Assembly (NCBI GenBank): GCA_013398615.1
Contig: VZSR01003807.1
Coordinates: forward strand, 16,446,237 to 16,510,236
Origin: Brachypodius melanocephalos
Taxonomy: Eukaryota; Chordata; Aves; Passeriformes; Pycnonotidae
Direction of reading: 5' to 3'
Length of the DNA stretch: 64,000 nt
Shown here: in pieces, positions 48,816-63,800 of the stretch
How positions within the stretch are numbered: the stretch's first letter is position 1
How the letters are laid out: each line of letters opens with the position of its first letter
The notes under the pieces: generated by a model
The model's database searches: none
Told to the model about the DNA's origin: nothing
What the model saw: the letters and a program-made list of their open reading frames with translations, nothing else
Made by a program: the position numbers and the translations under genes

Positions 48816-51800
48816 GTAAGGAAAACACCCACCCTCTAATCAGCAGTGTCCGTCCTGGTGCGGGATTGCAGCAGTAAAATGAGATTGCCAGTGCAAGGGT
48901 TGTTGCTTTGCTGGCTGGTTTGCCTTTAGAGATTTATTTAATTTCGAGTCACAAGCAAATCCAGACAATGAGTATGATCAAGTGCTGGCACCAAGCTTTT
49001 AGGGAAAGGTGAGCTGATATGAAAGGTGGCTGTTCCAAACCAAGTGACCACACAAAATTGAATACCCTGCAGAGTTATTGCTCTGTCTGCGGAGGAATGT
49101 TGGATTAGAACAAAGAGTTACATCCTTGCAGCTGAGGCTTCTGGTGCTCAGTTTTGGGCCAGCAACTTTGGTGGTGTAAACTCCAAGTGCACTCTATGAC
49201 CAGGATCAATGTAGATTATCTCTTCTCTGTATTTCCAGTATTGAACATGTAAGTTTGCAGGTAATAAAAAACAACAGGTGGCAGACTGCCTATCTGAGAT
49301 CTCGCAGGAGTCAGCAGAAGTGATTGTGCTTACTAAAGAAAAAAACAACAACAACAACAACAACCAAAAAAACCCGAAAAAAAAAAAAAAACCAAAAAAA
49401 ACAAGCAGACACTTTTCCTGAATATCAATATCAGAGAACAGCAGGCTGTTATCATTAGTAAGCACTGGGAAATGCAGTGATTTTTAATGAGGTTGCAAAA
49501 GGCCAGTGAAGATGCTTTCCTTGGAGATTCGTAATGGTGCCGTGGGTGTGCTGTGCTCTGGCTCCAAAATACAGTCTGCACACTAGGAGTGTGTGTTTTA
49601 GGGTCATTCTGACAGCAATTGTCACTCATGCAGTGATGAAAAATAGAAAGTGTGCTTAGAGGGATTGGCTCAGAAATAATCAAGGTGCATTGCAAAACGT
49701 GCCAGCACAGTTGAGGGCTCTGGTTCCTCTCTGTCTCATGAGCTTCCTGCTGTGCTTTTTAATTCGGTGCTTGCACTGGAGGTGTCTCCTCCAAAACAGG
49801 GAGCAGGGCACAGCAGTCAAAGCCCTGAGTAAACACTGACAAGGGATGCTTATCCTATCCTTCCAATTCACCATCCTTCTCCCATCCAGCTGGGACTACT
49901 GTATCCACTCTCAGGCCTCGGGCTGTCCAGAGCAGCAGCTTTGTTCCCTGAGCACCACATGCAACCTGAGCAGCTTTAGCCAGAAGAGAAATAAGAGCAC
50001 TGGCTAGCCCTCGAGCAAAGGTCCAGATCTGGCTTTCGTGTGTGATCGCTGAACTCAGGGCTGCTCAGAGAACTGCAAATGGCCTGCAGGGAGTTGGTGT
50101 CAAACTTTGGTCCCTAATAAGGGTGCACCTCTGCCCACACTGGCAGTGGAAGGCAGGGCTGGGTGGGCAGGGAGGGAGGACAAATGGGAGCTGCAGCCTG
50201 GCTCTGGAACAATCCATAGGACATGGATGTGGTGGGAAGTTTATACTGCTGCCTCCAAGGTATTTCTGCTGGGGGACTGTGAGGAGTTAGACCTTGAAAA
50301 TAAAAATATAGAGATTCTTTTTCTGTTGTTGTCCCTTTTTTGTCCCTTCAGCCTTGCTATAGGTGAAAGCACAGAGGCTGTGTCCATAAGATCGTGCTCA
50401 GAGTCCGTTTACGGCAGCCTTTTGTGTATCTAACAGAGCCACTGGGATTTTCCAGCAGCAATGGGTACACTTATGGGAAAAGGAAAGCAGTATTTGTCTT
50501 GCAGCAATAAATGGGAGTGAAAGGTTCAATGTTCTCAGGCAAATACCTCATCCATCTTCACTTTCTTGCTCTTCTCTGCCAGGAAGACCCTTCAGGGCCA
50601 GGGAAGGTAGGAGGGATGAAGGGATAATTGGGTAAGCACTCCCACCTGAGCTCCCAAAGGTGCATATTGGGAAAACCATGGAGTAACAGTCTGCAAGGAT
50701 GGGACTGTCTCTCCCCTGTGCCAGGGCAGCAGGTCACACCATTGGTGTCACTGTGACTGCTAGAGGCACTCTTGCTGGCCAGATCCACCTTGGATGGGGG
50801 CTGCTGGGCTGTGACCTGTGCCACTTGGAACCTTTTCCTAGTTTTGCAACATTTTCTGAATAAATCATATCCCATGAGGCTCAATTTCTTCATCTAAAAA
50901 GGAGGCTTGTGGCATGCATGTCCTGACTCAATTGCTCTGAGATCAGCTACTAAAAGGGTCTTGATATCTTATTAAATGAGTTATATATCCAGCAAAGGCA
51001 ATTTACATCCCAAATTTAATTTGGTTTCTTTTCACTTGGCTGAGTCTCTAGCAAACCTCAATTAAGCTCTGTTTAATTAGCTCACCAAATACTTATTTTC
51101 TTACCCATCTACTTGCAAATCCTTCATTTTGTTCACGTGTGCAGAAATGTTTCTTTCAGCTTAAGACTTCTGGCATGTCTTGTTGAATCAGCAGTGGAAG
51201 TGACCACGAAGACAAAATTAAAAGGATGAGTTACAAAACAGTTTCAGGGTGCATGTTCAGAGAGATAGAGAAAGGAGAGAGGGAAAAGTCAGTGTACTGA
51301 AGGAGTTCATCCAGACCTATGGCAAGCACAGGTCCAGTGTGGATCTGCAGTGTGACATGGGATTCAGAGGGCAAAAGCAGGCATATAAAGCCTTCTCTGT
51401 GAATAGATGTCATATCACACAGAAGGTCTGGCAGCCAAAGCACAGGCTATTGCAATAAGTTCTGAGGACCCTTCAGAAGCTAATGATTTGTGAGGAGTTG
51501 TGAAACAAATGGCACTATGGTACCTGACTTCACTGCTCACGTTGCTCACTGGCCATTCTCTCATCCCAGATAGCTGTCTGGTGCAAAGGTGTTCACAGTA
51601 GCATCGGCCCAAGGAAGGAAAAAAGGGGAGTGTGGATTGATACAGAGTACACACACTTTAAGTACTACTTGGGGTGCCTGCTGCATCACCTGCTGCTGCA
51701 GGACTCCCAGGTCTCAGTGTTGGGGTACAGTGAGGTTCTAGGAGAATATACAGGACTTCCCTCTTTCAGCACTTGAGGAGAAGAGCAAATTTTATTAAGA

Positions 51801-54800
51801 AATCATCACTGGAGCAACCCGTGGCAAAGCCAGTTACCTTGTTCTAGTGATGGGCAACACAGTATTGCTAAAGATTCCCCCTTAAGATCTTTTGGTGTCT
51901 AATGGGCTCTGACAATAGGCCCCTACTTCTGCAATAACATGGCCAAGTGTCTCTGTGCTCCATTGCTTTAGGTCAGGCTTTTCTGTGAGGGCAATCCAGA
52001 CTTGAGAAAGCTGTCACTGGTGCTGTACACACAAACCTGTACTGTGTTACAGTTGAGCAAAAAAAGACCTGGGTTGACATAAAGGTTTCAAGATATCATT
52101 TTGAGACACAGCTGTCTCAAGGTGGTGGAGCTGTGCAGAGGACCTTGGCCCAGTGCAATCAGCTGTGGTTTAACTGAGCATGTCTTGCATATCTCCCTGT
52201 GGATCTGCACCAGCAGCAGGATGGGAATGCAGTGGCTTCTCAGATTTTTCCTGGAGAGGGAAGCTGACAGGGTAAATTATCAAGATAAATTCATTCCTGA
52301 CTCATGCCAGCTGGTGCTATCTGAAATGATGCTGGTCCCAGCAGGTGGCTGGCACTGCTCAGGAGGGAGGGCTGGTGACAGCAGCAGCCCCTCAGAGGGA
52401 GGAGGCAAGGGAAGGACTGTGTTCCTGTGCAGCAGATGGAGATGGAGAAACAACAGATGTGCTGGGAGGCTGCACTGGACTGGGGGGCCACAACCTCATG
52501 CTCTGGCCCAGGGGTCTGGAGGGGAGCCCAGGCGATCCCCTGAGCTCTGTAGCACTTGAAACAGAAAGTGTTGTCCCTGCCAAGTCCTGCTGGGTGAGCC
52601 TTGTGAAGGACCCATGTATCCAGGACATACCAAAGTCAATAAACCTAACTTTTCCAGGAAACTGTGCTGAAGATGGATGGGGTCACTGATCTTTAAGACT
52701 GCTGGGCCCTGTGTACTATTATCCCTGAGAGACAAACCTAGCACTTTGTGACAGGGAGGCTGGAAATAGTGTGCAAAGGGAGCACCATTTTCTTCAGACA
52801 CTTTTGTCATTGGTGACTCCTCAAGGCACGGGCATGAGTTACAACTGCAGCTGCAGGGAAATGGCCTGAGGTGGTGGAGGAAAGGAAGAGGGAGGTCTGT
52901 GTGGTCATCAGCAGCTACAGCACAGATGGGCATATTTTAGGTAGGATTTATTTCAGCCTTTATTAGCAGGAGTTGAGCAGAAGGGACAGATTTCAATATG
53001 TCCTGTCTGCAGCAAATCTTCCCACTGTGTATGATGCCATTGGGAGACTCACCAATACCTTGTTGCCAAAGTGTGAGTCTAAGGTGGATGAATGATCATC
53101 TGAACACAGCCTATTGCACCTACTGGGAATTGATCTTACTTCTCTGCTCATCAGCTGTCTCAGAAAATACCAGAGAAACCTGGAAGGAAACAAATAATGT
53201 TTGTCTCATGGGTTTTACAGTCCCTCAGAGAAGGAGATAACATGTCAGTCAAACTCAGGGTGGAAAAAGCACAGCTGGTCTTTCTGCTATCCTCCTCCAA
53301 GGGAACAAACAACTCAATTTACCCTCAAATTGTTGATCTAGTGTGACTGTTGTTATTGGCATGGCAGTATGTCCTGTCTTAATTTCACTGTCATGGTGGG
53401 GTTAATATTAATTAGGGGAGAGAAAAGGGAGAAGGGCATACAGGGAGCAGAGGGAGGAGCAACTGCTGAATTTCTTATGAAACTCTGACCAAGGTTTCTC
53501 TGTATGTGGGACTGCAGCAGTTGCTTGCATAGGTTGTGTCAGTGGGGTTGTGCTTCTTCCACTGCCATCGAACCCACTGGTGCTAGTTGAGTGTTCAATT
53601 TTTTTCTTATTATTTTGAGGAAAGCTGCTGCTTTTCCCTTGTTAAGAGATGAAGAATTTCTCTACCTCCTTCTTGCTTTGGCCCTGAAGAGACAGAGAAA
53701 AAGGAAAAGTACAGAACAGGCCTTTTGTGCCAGGGCATTCCACGAATGAGGTGATCCCAGTAGCAGGGACACAAAGTTCATGGGCCTTTGGTCATGCACA
53801 GGAGGGAAACTTAAAAAGCTTTCAAAACTAACCTGTCCATCAGGCCCTGAGCCCCAGTGTCCTGGCAGCAGGGTAGTGACTGACTCTGCATGTCCTGGTA
53901 AGTGCCCAACTTGAAACAAGACATGCAGAAGGACAGTTGTTTCATCCATAATGTTCTGCCAGCAGCTTTAACAGAAAGCAAAAAAGAAGATAATTTCTCC
54001 CTTTCCACTGCATGCACTTGCAGAGGGGTTTGTTGCAGTGAGGATGTGGGAAAGACAGCAGGACTTTGAAAGGCCAGTGGACAAGAGGAGAAGAACTGCC
54101 CAGCAACAAATAAGGAATGTGCAGCAACAGTCAGGATCTCCCCAGGTTTCCTTAAACTATTAATATCTCACTGAACCATTTGTCACTGGGAGTCAAAGGG
54201 TAAACCAAACTCTTTCTGGTCACTTGTATGAATGTAATTTAAAACATGTGTCTGGGCTCTGGACATGCTGCTGCAACTGGGCTGGGGAATCGCTGGAAAA
54301 TTCTTTATTGACCATAGAGTTTAATCCATTGTTTTGTAATTTAATTGTAACAGGCAGTAAAGCTCTTCCAAACTCCTCCCCAAGGTTGCTACATTTTGAG
54401 GAGCTTTTAATGATATGTTGTGATTTAAAACAATATCTTTCTACAGGGGTATGTGTGCTGAAGTGAATAAAGGTCTCCCAAGTACCAGGAATTACAAGTT
54501 TGTGGTTAGTCTGTAGGTCAAACTGAAACAGAAAATGTTTGCCTTGTTCCAAAGCCATGAAGAAATGAGAAGTTGCCACAGTCCCATATTTCCCAGTCAT
54601 TAGTCATGCTCATGAGCTTACAAGCTCATCCAGTTGCCACTCCTTACAGTGATTACACCACTAATGAGCTGCAGGGAGCCACTGCAAACCTCTTCCTTCT
54701 CCCAGAGAGATCTCACTTAGCTGGTTTGCTGTTCCTTCATGGATCAGTGAAGCACCCAGAGCTGTTCCTTCCAGTCACACCACTGCTCCTGTAAATCTGA

Positions 54801-57800
54801 GCATCTCATTGGTGACCAAGAATCAGCACATATGCAGACATTCATGGCAGGGATGTATTTCCAAATAGCAGTGGATGGCTGCATGGACTGCAGGGCTGGC
54901 AGGGAGGACAGAGCTGTTTTTCCCATCTGTTATAGATACTGTAGAGAAATGTCTGGAAGCAGCTGTTCCTGCTGCCTGCCCATGATGACAGCACCTCATT
55001 TCTGCTTACAACGGCAGCTCATCATCAAGGCTGAGAGAAAAGCAGTGAGGAAGTGGATTGTTTCCCAGTTCGGGCAGTTTTTTAGTCAGCTCTCTAAATG
55101 GAAAGGGTCTGTGTTCAGGTGCACTGCGGTTTGTGTCCTACATAGGACAGAAATCCTGCAGAAGGGGGCAGGGCTGAATGCAGAGGTGAGTTGCAGGACT
55201 GAATGCAGAGGTGAGTTGCAGGGCTGTGCTGGGTGCCTGCACTGAGGTGCAGTGAGGGGCTTGGCTGACAGCACAGCAAAGCCAGGAAGAGGATGTGCCT
55301 TAGCTGGAGCTGGCCAGCTGAGCCAGGTCACCTGCTCGGTGGGTACAGCGAGGAGCCACCTTGCTGGGTTCCAACAGGGTCTGTTAGGGTGTAGCCAGAA
55401 CAACAAAGAGGCTTAAGATCAGGGGAAGAAAACCCTAAGGCTTTACTTTACTTTTTCATATCCTTCTCCCCCCCGCCCTCTGGCACTGCAATAAATATTT
55501 TAGCATTTTTAGAAGTGCATGGACAGGTGTATGAATGTGTGGGAAATGTTAAAGGTAAGGAGGCTTTCAGAAAGCTGTGGAAGCAGGCCCCAGGAACAGA
55601 AAGAGCTGAAGAATTCAGAATTAGCTGTAACTGCAAAACATGAAAATAGGAAAAGTTACAATAGTACAACAGGCAAGGATATAAAACAATAGTCTGTGTC
55701 TTAGGTTTGGCTATGATAAACCTCAAAGTCACAGAAAAATATGCTTAGCAAGATAGTAAAAAGTTTTAAGCTTAATAATGGAATATTGTTTATTGTTAAT
55801 AGAAAGCATACAAGCAAGCATTGTTTAAAGCAGGTGTATGTGTGCTTTGAGTGAGTGGCTAGAACAATTGTCTGTGAGCTTTAGAAATACACTATTGGCT
55901 GGAAAACCTTTAAAATGCCCTGAAACAAAGAAATCTTTGGCTGCTGCTGGCAGACATGACCTGTTGCCATCCTTTAGCTCTGTAAAATCCTGTTATGAGA
56001 CTGATGCTGCAACAAAAGCTCGAGGAACCTCTAGCAGTAGTGCCGTCCTGTCCATGCTCGAAGCCCCAGCACATGAGTGTTCAGAAACAGAGAGGAGGCA
56101 CCACGCCACTGCCTGGTGTGGAGGCTGCTAGCAAGGAACGTGGCAGGTGTTTGGGAGGGGTGACCTACAGGGGCACTAAGGACTAACTGGAGACACTCTG
56201 AAAACGTGGGTAAACTGTTGCAGATGATTTTTGTTCTAGGGATGTACATAGGGATAATTTTCATGCACAACCAAGCCAGGTCTCAGCTGGAGCAGCGAAG
56301 TGGGTCTGACAGGCGGCTTGGATAAAGAAAAGGTCTCTGCCGAGTGCTCAAGTCTCTTTTAAAGGTTACATTCCCCTCTAAAGGTTATGTTTGCAAATGA
56401 AAGCAAGACATCAGCAGGGTGATGACTTCAATGCTAGGTGCTACGTCAAACAAACAGGAGTGCTTATCTATATCAGGATTTATTTAAATACTTAGAATAT
56501 GACAAACTGCAGGACTAACTAGGAGAACAGTTAGTGTATGGTCACTAATCTTCAGAAAGAGCCTGTAGCTCCTTAGAAGTTTCCTGTGTGTTACTATTTC
56601 CCAGAATATATACAATATTTAACTATATTGTTAGTGCAGAGATAGTTCCAGCTGCTGCACAAATCACAGGAAACTGCTGCATGGATGAAAGAATCCTCTC
56701 CGTTAAAGATGCTCTCCCCTTCTTTTCTGGCATGCATTTATTCTCCTGCCTTCTTTCATGATAGTTTATTCCTTGCTTGTTTACAGTAAAGAGAAATCAA
56801 ATAATTTTAAAATAAATACAGTTTTTGAAAAGGGGTCAAGGAGAGTCCCAACCTCTGGCCTCAGCACAGGCAATTACATTGTGATTTAAAAAATCTTCTT
56901 TTACTGGTCATTCTCATAAATTCCCACTGTTTTCCAAAGATCCATCTTTTGATACTATTTGCTAGCATTATCATGGCTTCAAAAAGCAAGAGGTTAAGAA
57001 GCATTTGAAATCTGAAAGTGCTGCTCCATGTTCAGTTCAGGAAACCATTGCAATTGCCCTTGAGTATGACAGCTGAGAGCAGGTTTTATTCCTCTCAGAG
57101 GTTTCTGCAGCTCTCGCTCAAGATTTACAGAAATCTTGTGGTGCTCATAGCTTTACTTGGCTGAAAGGTGGCCAGTCAGGCTCCCTGGAGTAATGGGGTT
57201 GACATGAAAACCACAACTTCGTTTAAAGTCAGAGGAGGTGGGATATTCATCAGGCTGGAGACCTGTGAGGTGCCCTCTGTATGTCCTGTGTTGGCTCCTC
57301 TGAGATCTCGGACCCAGACAAGACTCTGGCAATTAAATACAGCATGCAAATGAGGTGGGATGGAGCTCGGGCACACTACACAAACTTTTAGGCTCTGGAG
57401 AACTGTGAATGGCCAAAGAGGCTTCTACCTCTCTAGCCCACCCTGTGGCCGCTGTGCTCTAGCAGAGTGCTTCAGCATTGGTGTTGTCACGTGCTGGTGA
57501 GCACAGATGTGGCACATTGTGTGTGCTTCAGCAACCAGCACCTTGTTGACAATTAAAAGTCTCTTATAGCTCACATCTGAAAGCAAAAGGGTCAGTCTAG
57601 GTAAATGGTGGAAGCTGTTGTTTGTGGCTCCCTTTGGTCCTGAGGCCTCATTGTTGCAAAGATTACCCCAGGTGTGGATTAAAACCTCCCAAACCGCATA
57701 TGGTTTGCAGTGGTTAAATTTCTTTATTCTCCAGGAATCTCTAAAGTAATTTCTCATGCCATGCTGTCTATAAAGTTACCTCAGTTTTAGTTTCATTCTA

Positions 57801-60800
57801 GTTTTAATCCTAGTCCCTTCCTTCCTCTCAACCACTTTCCCCTTCCCTTTGCCTCCACTCATCCTCACCCCCATCCCTGCTCAGGACTTATGGATGCTGC
57901 AGTATAAGGAATAGAAAAGTCTGGGAAAGCTACACCAAGAAAATATATATTCAGTGTGTCTGAAATTGAACTGAGGTCTGTTTTCAGTTTCCTCAGAGAC
58001 TACATGTTTTTGTTTTTATCTAGAAGGCACTAAGAAGCATAGCTAAACCATTTCTATAAGATGCTGTTTTCACTGGCAATAGCTGTGGATCCTCATTCTG
58101 CACCACACAAAGTCAGGACCTTGCCTTGGCGCCATCTTTAACAGTGTTGTTTGCAGAGGAGCGATCTGCTTTCCAAATGTGGACAATTGATGTATGAAAG
58201 ACAGCATCCTCTTGGCAAGGAGGAGCTCCCCATGTTCATGACCACTTTAAGAGTGCTTGCTATGGGCCCACTGATGCTTGTAATTGAGCAAGCATATTTG
58301 AGCTTCCCCTTCCTTTTCCCCTTCCCATGTGGACCTATGCAGTTCTGCAATGTTTTGCCCTGAGGGTGACAAATGACCCACCTGGGTGTTCATGCCTCTC
58401 CCTTGTTCCCACAGTATGATCTTGTGTGTGGCAATGCCTGGATGCTGGATCTCTCACAGGCCATCCTCAATCTGGGGTTCCTGGCTGGAGCATTCATCTT
58501 GGGCTATGCTGCTGACAGGTACGGTGTGAGCTCTGCTGTCCTTTGGTTTGCTGGGAGGAAACCACTCTCAATATCACCTGCAATGGGAATGTGTCAACAT
58601 TTTGCAGGTTTAATTCTCTTGGGATAAATATTCCCAAACTGAGTTAACAAAACCCAGCCAATGTAATCTCTGCTTTGATTTGGGCTGGAAACTTTATGCA
58701 ACTGTACTTACTCATCCTATTTGGACCTTAAAATGCCATGAAATGAGCTTTTCTTGTGGTTTCCAAAGTTTTCTGTGCACACCCGGACCCAGGAAGGGCA
58801 GAAGGACAGAGAAACAAAAAGGAAGCATTCAGAAAAGCTTTCTGACTGTTGTTTACTGAAGGACTGGGGAGCTGCCACAAGCTCTACCTTGCTCTGAAAG
58901 TAAAGAAGGGAGCCTAGTTTGTGCTTAGTGCTGCTATTAACAGCAGTCAACCTTGATGGTTTCAATGACAAAGCATTTTTCTTCAGTTTGCAAATTACTT
59001 TCTGCCTGTTTGTTTTTGTTTTTGTTTTTGCTGGGTTTTGTTTTTGGTTTTTTTGTTTGTTTGTTTGTTTGTTTTTTGTATCTGTAGTAATAATAATAAC
59101 TTAGTGTATGATTTCTTCATAGGCAAACTTATCTATAATGGCATCTCAGATAGAAAAGTTTGAATTAGCAAGCAAAAGTAATTTCAAGGAAAACTTCATC
59201 TTTCCAAGGATTTTAGTAATTAGCAAAAAGCAAGGAAAAAAGGGGCCATGGCACAGACGAACTTAAGATATCTCTGCTCAGTGTCTGGCCGGGCAATTGT
59301 GATACTAGCACCACAAAACTGTGAAAGAGCAGAGATATTATAGCCAATTATTAAAATAAAAGAATATGTCTGGGAGTGGTCGTGTAGTAAGCCTAATGAA
59401 GCTACTGTACAGCTGTGAATGTTGTGTATTGACAGAACTGCAGGAATGTGTTGCAGCCAGGTCATTTCAATCTTATCTCCTTGACAGCACTCAAAAGAAT
59501 GGATCTGGTTGAAAATTGCCCAGGTTTTGTTCTGCGTTAATTTGTTTCATGAAACCCTTTGAACAAAAGGCACAAACAAATACTGTTGCAAATACTTTAT
59601 GGTAATATAAACAGCTACATCATTTTTCACAGTTTCTTCTTAAAACAACTACAACGGAGAAAAGATCTAGCTGTGCTCTAAAGACACAATTCCATGAAAC
59701 TACAGGAATATATATATTTTTAAAATTATGGTTTACCTTGGGCTCATAATTATGTTTTTTGCTACAAAGTGAAACTCCTGAATACATTAGACACACTTTT
59801 AAAAGATGTGATCTAAACTTAAACCAAACCTAGGAAATCACATTGAGTAGTTAAAGCAGAAATTACTTTCACAAAATTGGCTGTAAGTATTATTAGAAGA
59901 CTAAATCTGTGGAACAGAAATTCCAAGTAAAAATTGCCCTTATCCAAAACCTGGTCAGCTAAAAGACCTGAACTGCAACATATGAGCCATAATTTAGGTA
60001 CAAAAAGATAAACAGTTTTCTAAAACGAAATACGGACTGCTGAGGACAGCACAAGTTTCGAAATTAGTGATGTAAAGACAGTGGTAACTACCACAGGGAA
60101 AAGAGTTCCATAACCCAAGGGCCAATACTACAAAGTTTCAGAGAGCCACCTTTTGGAAAAAGGCTGGTCTCAAAAAGGCACTGTGAGATCTAATATTAAA
60201 ATGAAATGTTGCGGCGGGGGGAAATCTTTGTGTCTTTTCATGATTTCCACTTTCTTTTCCTTTTTTGACAGATATGGCAGAATCCTCATCTACCTGCTCT
60301 CCTGCCTTGGGGTTGGGATATGTGGTATCATAGTGGCATTTTCACCAAATTTTACTGTATTTTTGATCTTCCGTTTTCTCCAAGGCATGTTTGGCAAGGG
60401 AACCTGGATGACATGCTACGTGATTGGTGAGAGATTTACCTCTTTTTTTTTCTTGGTTAGGGAAAGTGAGAGATTTTTTGGAGGGCAATGACTCTGGCTG
60501 CATCTGCTTGCCATGATATTTTTTCTTGGGAGCAAAGCACTGGCTCTGGAGTCAGCAGACAAAGTGTAACCCAAGTCCATCCTAGTTAATGCATTTGTCT
60601 TCCAATGATTAAGAGGTGAGAGAATGGATTATTCAATATAAAGGTTTACAGAAAAGATCACCAGGATGATAAAAATCTACAGAGCAAGGTTCGTCTACCC
60701 AGATAAACCGGATACACAAACATGAACATGGTTTATTTTGGCAGAGTCTAAATGTCTTCCACAGATGTTCAGAGGAGTTAGCTGTCTCTCTTCATTGGGA

Positions 60801-63800
60801 GGACAGCTTGGCTGGCTGCTTTAATTCTTTAGCTGGGAGACTTTGCTTTAGTGTCAGGCTGGACACCAGGGTTCATATTAGGATTATCATTTTCCTGAAA
60901 AGGGAAAAGAAAGGGCAGCTCTGTTATAAATAGCATCAAAACATCAGGGATACAGAATCTTTGGTAGATTATAGTTTATCAGTCTACAGTCTATAGCAAT
61001 GAAGCTCCTTGCATAGCAAGCTTCCTTTTGACATGGGAAGGATATTGTTGTGGTGTCTTGAATGACTGCCAGGTTCAGTAAGGCAGTCATAAAGCATTAA
61101 AAAGCCAGATATTGAGGAAGACATCCTGCAAGAGATGGGATGTCAGATTTACTTAAAAATAAAACCAGCCATTAGGTGATCTTCTGTACAGCAAAATGTA
61201 GTGATAACATCATTATATAGGGCAAAAGCTTGTATCATTGCTGTTGTCTATGAGGCCTGTCACAAGTGTTTAAAATTCCTAGTGGAATTTAGATGAATGG
61301 GAGCAGAATTGCAACCAGACACAAATACTTACAATGAGACCTGGGAGCACTGTGGTGATGTATGTGCAAACATACCAGTCTAGCCCTTTTAGCATTTAAA
61401 GCCTAGAAAAACCTTGTTTGCCTGGGCCAAGTTACACTGCTGAGCAGCTTCTGTCCAAGATCCAGTGAAAGGACCAGAAGCTGCTTTTCCTCTTACTTCC
61501 ATGCACATGGCTTAATTTTAAACTGAGATCTTATCTTGAAACTTTGGCAAGAGCTCTAACCAGCAACATGTTTTATGACAGACCCATAAATGACCAAGCT
61601 TTAACAGAAAGGAATGTTTTTCAGTGCTCAGACCAGGCTGCCTGACTTTAGGGAAAGATTCAGAGATCTTGAGAACCTCAGGGTCACTGCATTGCTGCAG
61701 ACCTAAGCAAGGTGCCTAACTCTTGGACGGAGTGATTCCTTCCAAACCCTTTCAGGGATCAACTCTTATCTCCTGGGATCACCCAGAGTAATTAGCAACC
61801 TAACATCTTCTAAGAAACATATACAGACCATAGGTTTGTTTGCACCAGGAGAGTGGTTGCTATTAATACATTCCCAAAGCTCTTGATGTGCTCTTCAGGC
61901 TGCCCCAATAACCTCCCTTTGCTTTTACATATAATCCAGCTCCTTTGGGGGCAGGGTTAATCAGCTATATTTAGGCAACAGAGTTGCCCCAGAGCTATAC
62001 AGACGTGATGGATAGTCAATAAAAATGGTCATGCTGTCATATATCTCTGCATTGACAGCCAAAAAAACCCCCATTGTTATTTGTAAATTTGTGCCTCCTT
62101 TAGCAAAATAAATAAATAAATAAATTTAAAATAAATTACTTTTTGTGTGTTGCAAACTAAGGTAAAACCCTCTGCTTTTGCTCTGAAGGTGTTGTAGTGG
62201 AGACAGTTTTAGAACAAACAGGAGACACTTTTTGATGCATTGCTCAACTCACTTGTGGATGTCATGGCCGTGGTTATTGCCTGAAAAACAAGCATAAATT
62301 TCAGAGCTATAAAAATAAAAAACCCCACAAAATGATTTTTAAAGATCCCAAACAACAAAAGCTAAAACTTTCCTAATAAATAAACAAACCAGACTGGATC
62401 ATACGTTACCCTCAGAGCAACCACCATGATATGGTTAAACTCTCTTTCCCACAGACACCTTGTCCATATGACCTGCTGGGAGCAGGCTCTACCAGAAGAA
62501 TCCCCTCATCTGGGGCAAAACTGCACCAGGGAGAGTGCTAAGGATTTCCCACCAAGCATGATCACGATGCAATCTCAAACCCCTGTTGTGGCTGTGTGTG
62601 CTCCAGTAGCAAACACACAGCCAGAAACCCCTCTGGCTGAAGAAGGGTGGGTGAGCTGATGAGGAGGTGTCACTTGTGTTTGCCCTGGACAGCCTCAGTG
62701 ACATGCCTGCGCTGCTGAACACAAGAGGCTGGGCTAGGCTGGCCTGATACAGCGTAGCCTTCCTTATATTTCACCTCTAATAATTTTTTTTTTTCAAATT
62801 GGGTTTATTTCTGTGTTACTTATCTTGGCTTTGTCTCTGCTCAGTGACGGAGATCGTCGGTTCCGATCAGAGGATTGTTGGAATCGTCATTCAGATATTC
62901 TTTACCCTGGGAATTTTAATTCTCCCGGGAATTGCGTACTTGATTCCCACCTGGCAGGGGATCCAGCTGGCCATTTCACTGCCCAACTTCCTCTTCCTGC
63001 TCTACTATTGGTAATGTTGCACTCACTGCTCTTGTCATTATTGCTATTGCTATTTGAGCACCTTGAGAGCCCTGCTGTGGCTCCAAGTCTCCAGAGTGGA
63101 AGATGTAGGTTAGAAAGAAGATATTGCATATTGTTGACTTTGTAATTTGTAATTCCTTTTTAGTGAATCAAAGACATCCATTACTTTAGTTTTTCTGCCC
63201 ATAATTTGCCTCTCTAATCAGCCACAACAGGCCTGCTCAGAACCCTGCCCTGTTTATAAGGTTAACTTGACCAAAGTTTGTTTTTCCCATCAGCCATGAG
63301 ACTTCACTTCTGCCTCCCATTATCTACTTAGTTAAAGTCTGATCTTGCCCTCAGGTCCCCCGAGCTGGGCAGTACAGCTGGTGAGAAAGCAGAGCTCCAA
63401 GTTGGGCAAACACCTGTCCTGTGGGATGGATCCAAAGAGATCCTCCTCCTGAATATTGCCATCTTAAGTTCTACCTGCTGTGAACTTTAGCACAGTGAAT
63501 CATCTTAACCCTAGGCTAGCAGAAACTGAAATACCCGTCAGCGCTGTTGCTTTGTGTTCACTTTATAAAAGAAGCATACATTTGTGTGTGTGTATCCTAC
63601 AGTGATACAGCCAGAAGCTTCCTGATCTGCCTGTGTGTGTCACTCTTACGTGTTTAACATTGGCTTCCATTGTTGCTGTTCTACAGGAATCTTCTTTTCT
63701 TGTTGGTTATACTTTTGACAACCATTGTGCAGATACAATAGCTAGATTTCTGATTTTCAGCTTTGCAGAGTATTGATGTAGTCTATTTTCTTCTTTCTTG

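Larger units (their letters stand above)
48816..58414 (+). other. SLC22A3: SLC22A3 intron 1
   Basis: About 9.6 kb. It contains a (CAA)n/poly-A tract at 49338-49402, a 25-bp tandem duplication at 55174-55223 and a possible solo LTR at 55695-56350. I see no other exon or RNA gene. Confidence 0.65.

Noticed and set aside
53379..53600. Possible LTR-like segment
   Set aside because: No paired ends, target duplication or familiar terminal sequence could be found.
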